From positions 1-41,353 of the forward strand of contig JAFTPT010000026.1 in assembly GCA_017463155.1 (NCBI GenBank): a stretch of 41,353 nucleotides of DNA. The letters are read 5' to 3'. Position numbers and translations under genes: made by a program. This DNA is from Blautia sp. (GTDB lineage: Bacteria > Bacillota > Clostridia > Lachnospirales > Lachnospiraceae). Below the pieces are notes generated by a model that saw nothing but the letters and a program-made list of their open reading frames with translations, was not told the DNA's origin and searched no databases. Every line of letters begins with the position of its first letter. Position 1 is the stretch's first letter. Of this stretch, positions 24,154 through 31,500 are shown one piece after another.

Positions 24154-24612
24154 ATGGCCATGTCTGTTTTATTATTTGCATTATGGATCATATGGAACGG
24201 TAAGATTACGGCGGAGATCATCATCATCGGACTGCTGGTCACGATCGTCGTATCTTTTTTTGCACATAAAGCGGTCGGTTATTCTCCGGCTTCGGATCTG
24301 GCGATCCTCCGGAACACGCCGATCTTTATCCTGTATATCCTGAACCTGATCCGGGAGATCGTGAAGGCGGCCTTATCGGTCATGATCATGATCTTTCAGG
24401 CCGAAGAGCCGGATCCGGTCATCATTGAGTTCCATTCGGGCTTTCACACAAACCTTCAGAACGTGCTGCTGGCGAATTCGATCACGCTGACGCCGGGCAC
24501 CATCACCCTGTTTCAGGAGGGGGACCATCTGGTCATCCACTGTCTTCGCAGGGAATATGCGGAGGGCATGGAGAATTCATCCTTCGTGCGGATCCTGAGG
24601 CATCTGAAGTAG
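24154..24612 (+). CDS. mnhE: Mrp/Mbh-type antiporter subunit E (MnhE/MbhA)
   Basis: A protein of about 152 residues with two to three N-terminal membrane segments and a soluble C-terminal domain containing NVLLANSITLTPGTIT, the key MnhE motif. It is the first gene of a ten-gene operon for a cation/proton antiporter complex. ATG 24154 or 24160 is the real start: the frame stays open upstream to 23908 only by chance across the opposite-strand SRP RNA. AAAGGA lies just upstream. No clear promoter is visible in the 40 bases between the SRP promoter and the start. Confidence 0.92.
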   Translation: MAMSVLLFALWIIWNGKITAEIIIIGLLVTIVVSFFAHKAVGYSPASDLAILRNTPIFILYILNLIREIVKAALSVMIMIFQAEEPDPVIIEFHSGFHTNLQNVLLANSITLTPGTITLFQEGDHLVIHCLRREYAEGMENSSFVRILRHLK

Positions 24613-24651
24613 ATAAAAGAAAGCCCTTCACGTAGAAAAGGAGTTCCTGTC

Positions 24652-25053
24652 ATGAGTGTTTCACAGGCTTATCATATATTGTTTTCGGCAGCGCTGATCT
24701 GGTTTGCCGTTCTCCTCCTGGCTATGCTGATCCGGGCGATCGCGGGACCGAGGATCACGGACCGGATCCTGTCGATCAACATGATCGGCACCATGGTGAT
24801 CTGCTGCATCGCCATTCTGTCAAGGCTCCTTCAGGAGACCTGGCTGGTGGACGTGGCGTTGATCTACGCGATGATCAGCTTTATTTCCGTGCTGATCCTG
24901 GCCATGATCTATATTCCGAACCGGAAGTCCCGCGGAAAATACGCGGAGGAGGTCCGGGACGAAGTCCGCAGAGAAAGAGAATGGCTGACCGCGAAGCAGG
25001 CGGAGAATGCGAAGGAGAGCATGGAGACGATAAAGGAGGACACGGCGGAATGA
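24652..25053 (+). CDS. mnhF: Mrp/Mbh-type antiporter subunit F (MnhF/MbhB) with charged tail
   Basis: The first ~93 residues are a typical MnhF: three membrane segments with AGPRITDRILSINMIGT and VDVALIYAMISFISVL. The last ~40 residues are a highly charged stretch (RREREWLTAKQAENAKES), beyond the usual family length of roughly 85-100, and may form a cytoplasmic helix. AAAAGGAG lies upstream. The stop overlaps the mnhG start. Confidence 0.92.
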   Translation: MSVSQAYHILFSAALIWFAVLLLAMLIRAIAGPRITDRILSINMIGTMVICCIAILSRLLQETWLVDVALIYAMISFISVLILAMIYIPNRKSRGKYAEEVRDEVRREREWLTAKQAENAKESMETIKEDTAE

Positions 25054-25403
25054 AGGACTGGATCATTTTTGGCGTGACTGCGTTTTTTCTGCTGGCAGCC
25101 ATGATCTGTTATACGACGGCCGTGATCGGTGCCTACCGGTTCGGATTCGTCATGAACCGGATGCATGCGGCCGGGATCGGTGATTCCCTGGGGCTCCTTT
25201 CGGTGATCATCAGTACGGTTGTGGCGACGGGATTTCGGCTCGATGCCCTGAAGCTGATCCTGCTGATCCTTTTTATGTGGTTTACTTCCCCCGCCTCCTC
25301 CCATTTCCTGGGACAGGTGGAGTATTATACGAATCCGCATCTTTTCCGGCATGTGGACAGACTGACGGAGACGGAAGACAAGACGGGGCAACAGGAGGAA
25401 TGA
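25050..25403 (+). CDS. mnhG: Mrp/Mbh-type antiporter subunit G (MnhG/MbhC)
   Basis: The 117-residue protein has three membrane segments with the family pattern GAYRFGFVMNRMHAAGIGDSLG followed by SPASSHFLGQ. ATG 25050 overlaps the TGA of mnhF (ATGA) and has AAAGGAGG upstream; an earlier in-frame ATG lies inside mnhF. It is a small subunit of the membrane module whose exact role is not known. Confidence 0.93.
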   Translation: MKDWIIFGVTAFFLLAAMICYTTAVIGAYRFGFVMNRMHAAGIGDSLGLLSVIISTVVATGFRLDALKLILLILFMWFTSPASSHFLGQVEYYTNPHLFRHVDRLTETEDKTGQQEE

Positions 25404-25404
25404 T

Positions 25405-25704
25405 ATGAACATGACGGAAATATTCAGGGTGCTCCTGCTCGGGCTCCTGATCATCTGTGCCATCGCGGTGAACCTGACCCGGAATCTTCTGCAGGCGGTG
25501 GTGATCTTTATGTCCTACAGCTCCATCATGTGCATGATCTGGATCCTGATGGAATCCCCCGACCTCGCGATCACGGAGGCGGCGGTCGGAGCCGGGATCA
25601 GCGGGATCCTGTTCCTCATGACGCTCAAGAAGATCAAGGCCGAGGATGCCTCCTCCGGGGAGAAAAAGCCCGGGGAGGATGAAGGGAAGGAGCAGGATCC
25701 ATGA
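25405..25704 (+). CDS. MbhD-like / MrpA C-terminal-type subunit (DUF4040)
   Basis: This 99-residue protein has three membrane segments and the motif ESPDLAITEAAVGAGISGILFL, which marks the MbhD (DUF4040) family. The same unit is fused to the end of MrpA in ordinary Mrp antiporters; here it stands alone, as in Mbh hydrogenases. The Asp and Glu in SPDLAITEA resemble the proton-path residues of NuoJ. The C-terminal ~25 residues are charged and hydrophilic. It overlaps the next gene by four bases. Confidence 0.88.
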   Translation: MNMTEIFRVLLLGLLIICAIAVNLTRNLLQAVVIFMSYSSIMCMIWILMESPDLAITEAAVGAGISGILFLMTLKKIKAEDASSGEKKPGEDEGKEQDP

Positions 25705-26645
25705 AGGAATGGCTGAAGCGCTTTTTCGCCGGGGACCTGGATCCCCTCGAGGGCCTCGCGGACGGGGCCGAGGAGAGGGACAGCACCCGGGAAGAGCTGA
25801 AGATACAGCGGAAGGAATTCCGCGAGGAGGTGTACCGGCGGGCCTACATGCGGTCGCTGGATGAGACCCGCCAGAAAGGGTTTTATGCATTTTACAGTGC
25901 CATCGCGGTGATCAGCTGTGTGCTGCTGATCGGCGTCCTTTTGTTCACGGTGGCCAACCTGCCGGAGTACGGGGAGGAAAACCCGCGGACGGTGGAGGTC
26001 GTGGAACGCTACGTGGAGAAGGGAGTCGAGGAGACCGGCGCGGTGAATATCGTCGCGGGCATGATCCTGGATTACCGTGCCTTTGACACGCTGGGAGAGT
26101 CCCATGTGCTGTTTACGGCGCTGGTGTGCGTGATGATCCTTCTGCGGATCGACAAGAAGAACATGCGCACCGATATGGAAGACTACTATACGATCCGGGA
26201 CGATGTGTATTTCGACATATCCGGTGATTCGATCATGCGAAGGGTCGGATCCGTGATCCTTCCGTGCATCATCCTGTTCGGTGTGTACATTCTGCTGAAC
26301 GGCCAGAACGGGCCCGGTGGCGGGTTCTCGGGCGGCGCGATCATGGGGGCGGCCCTGATCATCTTCTCGACGGCCTTCGGCTTCAAGGCGGTCGACCGGA
26401 TCCTGACGACAAAGGTCCTGATGATCATCACCTTCGTGTCGCTTTCGTTCTACAGCTTCGCCAAGGGCTACGTCTTTTTTACCGGCGCCAACGGCCTGGA
26501 GAACCATATCCCGAAGGGAACGCCCGGCGCGATCCTTTCAGGCGGACTGATCCTGCCGCTGGATATCGCGGTGGGGCTGGTGGTGGCCTGTACCATGTAC
26601 GGGTTTTACAGCTTATTCAAGAGAGGAAGTATCGGCCATGATTGA
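25701..26645 (+). CDS. MbhE-MnhB fusion subunit
   Basis: The 314-residue protein has three parts. Residues 1-58 are a charged cytoplasmic region not typical of either family. The next ~95 form an MbhE/MrpA-tail-like unit with a membrane segment at 63-84 and AVNIVAGMILDYRAFDTLGES (about 114-134). The rest (about 175-310) is MnhB with GQNGPGGGFSGG (201-212) and four membrane segments. In most systems MbhE and MnhB are separate, or MbhE is part of MrpA. It sits in the Mbh gene order and overlaps mnhC by eight bases. Confidence 0.88.
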   Translation: MKEWLKRFFAGDLDPLEGLADGAEERDSTREELKIQRKEFREEVYRRAYMRSLDETRQKGFYAFYSAIAVISCVLLIGVLLFTVANLPEYGEENPRTVEVVERYVEKGVEETGAVNIVAGMILDYRAFDTLGESHVLFTALVCVMILLRIDKKNMRTDMEDYYTIRDDVYFDISGDSIMRRVGSVILPCIILFGVYILLNGQNGPGGGFSGGAIMGAALIIFSTAFGFKAVDRILTTKVLMIITFVSLSFYSFAKGYVFFTGANGLENHIPKGTPGAILSGGLILPLDIAVGLVVACTMYGFYSLFKRGSIGHD

Positions 26646-27018
26646 AAACCTGCTGATCAATAATGAGGAGGCGGTCGCGATCATCCTGTTCGGGATCGGC
26701 TTTACCATGCTTCTGTTCCAGCGGAACCTGATCAAAAAGCTGATCGGTATGAATATCATGGATTCCGGCGTGTTTCTGTTTCTGGCCTCCATGGGATACA
26801 TCGGGGGACGGAAGGCCCCGATCATCACGGACGGCGTGACCAGCCGGACGGCCTATATCAATCCGGTCCCGGCGGGACTGGTCCTGACGGGTATCGTCGT
26901 GTCGGTGTCGGTGACAGCCATCATGCTCTCCCTGACGATCCGGCTGTACAAACGGTATCACACGCTGGACCTCGACCGGATCTATGTATTGTCCAAGCAT
27001 CAGACGGAGGACAGATAA
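26638..27018 (+). CDS. mnhC: Mrp/Mbh-type antiporter subunit C (MnhC/MbhG, NuoK-like)
   Basis: A 126-residue protein with three membrane segments. It has the NuoK-like KLIGMNIMDSGVFLFLASMG and the motif NPVPAGLVLTGIVVSVSVTA. It is homologous to NuoK of complex I and contributes to the ion path next to the large antiporter subunits. The start lies inside the upstream gene (eight-base overlap); the next gene starts directly after its TAA. Confidence 0.93.
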   Translation: MIENLLINNEEAVAIILFGIGFTMLLFQRNLIKKLIGMNIMDSGVFLFLASMGYIGGRKAPIITDGVTSRTAYINPVPAGLVLTGIVVSVSVTAIMLSLTIRLYKRYHTLDLDRIYVLSKHQTEDR

Positions 27019-28512
27019 GTGGACTTTATTACAAACTTCCCGCTTTTCACCATCATGCTGAGCCTCTTTTCGGGGGTCCTGTGCTACATGCTGAAGGGAA
27101 AAGCGGCAAGAAGATATACGATCTTTTATGAATTGCTGCTGATCGTGCTGGTAAGCTGTGTTCTTGTTTACACACTGCGGACGGGGGAGGCCTTCACCTA
27201 CGTGATGGGAGAATTCCCGGCGCCCTGGGGTAACGAGATCCGTGCCGGCGTGCTGGAGGCGCTGCTGGCGCTGGCCTTCCTTGTGATCATGCTGTGCGCG
27301 GTCTTTGCCGGTTACCGGTTCGTGGATACGGACCTGGATGAGAGCAAGGTGAACCTGTACTATTCCCTGCTGAACCTGATGACGGCAGCTCTGATGGCCC
27401 TGGTCTGGACGAACGACCTGTTTACAGGCTATGTGTTCCTGGAGATCCTGACCCTGACAAGCTGCGGGATCCTGATCGTCCGCGAGATCGGCCGGACCAC
27501 GCTGGCGGCCGTGCGGTACATGATCCTCAACCTGCTCGGATCCGGCCTTTTCCTGCTGGGTGTCGTGCTTTTGTATGATCTGACGGGGCATCTTCTGATG
27601 GTGCCGATGCACGAAGCCGTGGCGGAGCTGGCGGCCGACCCGGCCGTCATGCCGGTACTGACCATGGCGGTGGGGATCCTGACCATCGGGCTTGCGATCA
27701 AGAGCGGTCTGTTTCCGTTCCACTACTGGATGCCGGATACCTACGGCTGGGCGACGCCTTCCTCGGCAGCGATCCTGTCGTCGCTCGTCTCCAAGGCGTA
27801 CATCTTTCTGCTCTTCAAGACCTATGCCAGAGCGATCGGCTTTTCCGTGATCGGGAAGATGCCGATCCGGAATATCCTGCTGGTGCTCGGCATCGGCGGA
27901 ATGGTCGTGGGCTCCATGCAGGCGATCCGCGCCAACAATATCAACCGGATGGTGGCGCTGTCGTCGGCCGCACAGATCGGCTACATCTACATGGGCATCG
28001 GTCTCGGCGGAACGAGCGGCTACACGGCCGCGATCTTCCACATCCTGGCCCACGCCCTGACCAAATCGCTGCTGTTTTTGACGACGCCGCGCCTTGCGGA
28101 GGTGTCAGGCGATGACCTTTCCTTCAAGGCACTGCAGGGGAGCGGGATCCGGAACCGGGACGCGGGTGTGTTTTTTACGATCGGGGCGCTGTCCATGATC
28201 GGGATCCCGATCTTTGCCGGCTTTGCTTCCAAGCTGCAGTTCGGCCTGGCGGCGGTGGAGTCGAGGAGCAGTCTGAAGCTGATCCTCGTCATGCTGGCGC
28301 TGGCCGTCAGCTCCATGCTGAACGCGATCTATTTTATCCGGACGATCATCCGGATCTATGCGAGGGATGGAAGAGACATGCAGCGCGCCCATCACCGGGC
28401 GGGGTACAATATACCCATGCTGGTCCTGGTCGGTGCCAACGTATTCCTGGGACTGTTTTCCTGGGTGATCATCGACCTGATCCACAAGGGACTGAATATG
28501 TTTGCCGCATGA
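27019..28512 (+). CDS. mnhD: Antiporter-like subunit 1 (MnhD/MbhH, NuoN/M/L family)
   Basis: The 497-residue protein has about 14 membrane segments of the proton-conducting transporter family. Key charged residues are present: Glu142 in the TM5 motif FLEILTL and Lys228 in the TM7 motif IKSGLFPFHYWMPDTYG. It is the first of four such subunits and sits where MnhD/MbhH normally lies. GTG 27019 directly follows the mnhC stop. Confidence 0.92.
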   Translation: MDFITNFPLFTIMLSLFSGVLCYMLKGKAARRYTIFYELLLIVLVSCVLVYTLRTGEAFTYVMGEFPAPWGNEIRAGVLEALLALAFLVIMLCAVFAGYRFVDTDLDESKVNLYYSLLNLMTAALMALVWTNDLFTGYVFLEILTLTSCGILIVREIGRTTLAAVRYMILNLLGSGLFLLGVVLLYDLTGHLLMVPMHEAVAELAADPAVMPVLTMAVGILTIGLAIKSGLFPFHYWMPDTYGWATPSSAAILSSLVSKAYIFLLFKTYARAIGFSVIGKMPIRNILLVLGIGGMVVGSMQAIRANNINRMVALSSAAQIGYIYMGIGLGGTSGYTAAIFHILAHALTKSLLFLTTPRLAEVSGDDLSFKALQGSGIRNRDAGVFFTIGALSMIGIPIFAGFASKLQFGLAAVESRSSLKLILVMLALAVSSMLNAIYFIRTIIRIYARDGRDMQRAHHRAGYNIPMLVLVGANVFLGLFSWVIIDLIHKGLNMFAA

Positions 28513-28533
28513 GATGCGGCCGGGAGGTTATCT

Positions 28534-29976
28534 ATGCTACAGATCATCGCGTTTTTGTTTCCGCTGATCGCCGGTCCGGTGTGCGCTTACACAGACCGTT
28601 CCGGCGGGAAGATAAGCAGCGGCAGATACGCCGCCGTCATGCTCATCACGGACCTGCTTGGGATCGCTGCCCTGATGAACCGCGGGAGCATCACACTTTT
28701 CCGGATGACGGACAAGGCGGATATGACGTTCTGTCTGGATGATTTCGGAAGGATCGTACTGGCCGTCGTGCTGCTTCTCTATACGGCCGTGTGCTTTTAT
28801 GCGTTCGAGTACATGAAGATGGAAGAGCGCCCGCATGTCTTCTTCGGTTTTTATTTCGTTTCGCTGGGAGCCCTGATGGCGGTCTGCATGTCCGCCAATC
28901 TGGTGACGCTTTATTTCTGCTTTGAGCTTGCGACGCTTTCCTCGGTACCCCTGGTCCTCCATGAGATGACGAAGGACGCCGTAAACGCAGGGCTTAAGTA
29001 TCTGTTCTATTCCGTGGCCGGCGCCCTGATGGGGCTGCTGGCGGTCTTCTTTGTGTATTTTTATACAGAGGGAAGCGCCCGGTTCGTGATGGGAGGCTTT
29101 TTAAGCCCGGAGCGGCTTGCCGGCCATGAGGGCGTGTTCCTGGCGGTGATCTTCACCGGGATCATCGGGTTCGGGACCAAAGCCGGCATGTATCCGATGC
29201 ACGGCTGGCTGCCGTCCGCCCATCCGATCGCGCCGGCACCGGCGTCTGCCCTGCTTTCCGGTATCATCGCCAAGGCCGGCATCGTCGCGGTGGTCAGGCT
29301 GGTGTACTATTCGGTCGGGGCGCCCTTCCTTCGGGGGACCTGGGTCCAGTATGCCTGGATGTGTCTGGCCATGCTGACCATCCTGATGGGATCCACCTGT
29401 GCTTTCCGTGAAAAAGTCATGAAAAAGAGACTGGCCTACTCCACGGTCAGCCAGATCTCATACATCATGCTGGCGCTGTCCCTGCTCTCGGAGGAGGGGC
29501 TTACGGGCGGCATCCTGCATCTTTTGAGCCATGCAGCTTCGAAGGGGTGCCTGTTCCTGGTGGCCGGAATCTTCATCTACAAACTGGGCTTCCGGAAGGT
29601 GAGCGATCTCAAGGGGATCGGAAAGCGCATGCCGGTTACGATGTGGTGCTTTATGATCGCCTCGCTGTCCCTGGTGGGGATCCCGCCGATGGGAGGCTTT
29701 ACGAGCAAATGGGTGATCGCGGGGGCGGCAATCGGCGACGGTATGGGTGTTTTTTCCATCCTTCCCCCGGTGGTGCTGCTGATCTCGGCGCTTCTGACCG
29801 CCGGTTATCTGTTCCCGATCGCAATCGACGCATTTTTTCCGGGAGAGGATTTTGACGGACCGTCCGACAGCTGTGAGCCATCTGCCCTGATGACGGTCCC
29901 GCTCATGGTGCTCTGCCTGGCGGCTCTTGTCACGGGCGTGTTCGGTACGGGCATCGTCAACATGCTTTCACTTTGA
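28534..29976 (+). CDS. Antiporter-like subunit 2 (NuoM/N/L family)
   Basis: The 480-residue polytopic protein has the family core: Glu131 in CFELATLSSVPLV and Lys216 in GFGTKAGMYPMHGWLPSAHPIAPAPASALLSG. It starts at ATG 28534 with GGGAGG upstream, 21 bases after the previous stop. Its sequence is clearly different from subunit 1, so it is an old duplication or separate lineage. Typical Mrp operons have only two such proteins (MrpA and MrpD). Confidence 0.9.
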   Translation: MLQIIAFLFPLIAGPVCAYTDRSGGKISSGRYAAVMLITDLLGIAALMNRGSITLFRMTDKADMTFCLDDFGRIVLAVVLLLYTAVCFYAFEYMKMEERPHVFFGFYFVSLGALMAVCMSANLVTLYFCFELATLSSVPLVLHEMTKDAVNAGLKYLFYSVAGALMGLLAVFFVYFYTEGSARFVMGGFLSPERLAGHEGVFLAVIFTGIIGFGTKAGMYPMHGWLPSAHPIAPAPASALLSGIIAKAGIVAVVRLVYYSVGAPFLRGTWVQYAWMCLAMLTILMGSTCAFREKVMKKRLAYSTVSQISYIMLALSLLSEEGLTGGILHLLSHAASKGCLFLVAGIFIYKLGFRKVSDLKGIGKRMPVTMWCFMIASLSLVGIPPMGGFTSKWVIAGAAIGDGMGVFSILPPVVLLISALLTAGYLFPIAIDAFFPGEDFDGPSDSCEPSALMTVPLMVLCLAALVTGVFGTGIVNMLSL

Positions 29977-29994
29977 ATGTAGCGGAGGAGAATC

Positions 29995-31473
29995 TTGAGT
30001 TCACTGTTTTTACTGCTGCCGGTCCTGTTTCCGATCGCAGGAGCGTTCCTTCTGTTTTTTCTTCATTTTCCGGACACGGACGACAGCAAACGGAATCGAT
30101 ATACGGAAGTGGTCGTCTGCCTGACCTCGGTGCTGGTCTGGATCTCGATGGCCTTTGTTTCCAAACAGCCGGTGAAGATCTACAGCTTTGTCAGGGGCTT
30201 TTCGATCAGCCTCGGACTGGACGGGCTTGGAAGGCTGTTTGCGGGCATGATCTCGGTCATGTGGCCGCTGGTGACCTGGTATGCTTTTGTCTACATGGAG
30301 CATGCCCGGGAGAAGAGCAAGTTCTTTGCCTTTTACACCATGACGTACGGTGTTTCCCTGGGAATTGCCTTTTCTTCCAACATGACGACCCTCTATGTCT
30401 TCTTTGAGATGCTGACGCTGGTCACGATCCCGCTGGTATCACATTACAAAAACCATGACAGCATGTTCGCCGGACGGAAGTACGCCGCCTACACCATCGG
30501 CGGGGCGGGACTTGGCTTTTTTGCAGTGGTCATGACCACATTGTACGGGGACGCCGGGAACTTTGTATTCGGAGGAAGCCTGAACGGCGGCGGGACGGCG
30601 ACGGGGCTTATGCAGACCGCGTTCCTGTTCGGCTTTTTCGGGTTCGGCGCCAAGGCGGCGGTCTTCCCGCTGCACGGATGGCTCCCGACCGCCTCAGTCG
30701 CACCGACGCCGGTGACGGCCCTTCTGCATGCGGTGGCCGTCGTGAATTCCGGCGTGTTCGCCGTGACCCGGCTGACCTGGTATATCTACGGCCCGGAAGC
30801 ACTCGAAGGAACCTATGTACAGATCACAGCCCTGCTTGTGTCGGTCTTTACGCTGGTCTTTGCCGCCGTGATGGCGCTGAGGGAAAGGCATTTTAAGAGA
30901 AGGCTCGCCTGGTCGACGGTCAGCAACCTGTCCTACATGCTCTTCGGGATCTCCCTGCTGACGACGCAGGGGTTTGTCGGAGGCACGATGCACATGCTTT
31001 TCCATGGGATCATCAAGATGTCTTTGTTCCTGTGTGCCGGTGCCTTCATGCATGTCACGTGCAATGAGTACATCTATGAGGTGAACGGTGCCGGCAGACG
31101 GATGCCTCTCACGTTCCTTTTCTACACACTGGGCGGGCTGTCCCTGACCGGGATCCCGATGTTCTGCGGCTTCATCTCCAAATGGAATCTTGTGATGGCC
31201 GGACTTCAGGCGGATACGCCCTGGTCTCTGGCAGGCGTGGCCGGGCTGATCATCGCGGCGTTCCTGTGTGCGATGTACACACTGACCGTCAGCGTCCGTG
31301 CCTTCTTTCCTTCCGCGGGAACGGATCGTTACGAGGGAGAGCAGGGGATCCGCGAGGCGGAAAAGGAAATGCTGGTCCCGATCGCCGTGTTCGGCGTGAT
31401 CAATATCGTGCTGGGCATATGGTCTGCACCCGTGACGGAGTTTCTTTCAAAGATCGCTGCGGGACTGTTGTAG
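29995..31473 (+). CDS. Antiporter-like subunit 3 (NuoM/N/L family)
   Basis: The 492-residue polytopic protein carries Glu138 in VFFEMLTLVTIPL and Lys220 in GFGAKAAVFPLHGWLPTASVAPTPVTALLHAVAVVNSG. The ALLHA-type stretch, with a second His-rich loop (HMLFHGIIKMSLF), is closer to NuoL/M-like proteins. TTG 29995 follows GGAGGAG. Key proton-path residues are intact, so the protein should be active. Confidence 0.9.
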   Translation: MSSLFLLLPVLFPIAGAFLLFFLHFPDTDDSKRNRYTEVVVCLTSVLVWISMAFVSKQPVKIYSFVRGFSISLGLDGLGRLFAGMISVMWPLVTWYAFVYMEHAREKSKFFAFYTMTYGVSLGIAFSSNMTTLYVFFEMLTLVTIPLVSHYKNHDSMFAGRKYAAYTIGGAGLGFFAVVMTTLYGDAGNFVFGGSLNGGGTATGLMQTAFLFGFFGFGAKAAVFPLHGWLPTASVAPTPVTALLHAVAVVNSGVFAVTRLTWYIYGPEALEGTYVQITALLVSVFTLVFAAVMALRERHFKRRLAWSTVSNLSYMLFGISLLTTQGFVGGTMHMLFHGIIKMSLFLCAGAFMHVTCNEYIYEVNGAGRRMPLTFLFYTLGGLSLTGIPMFCGFISKWNLVMAGLQADTPWSLAGVAGLIIAAFLCAMYTLTVSVRAFFPSAGTDRYEGEQGIREAEKEMLVPIAVFGVINIVLGIWSAPVTEFLSKIAAGLL

Positions 31474-31500
31474 TGAACTTGTGAATCAGAGGAGATTGCC

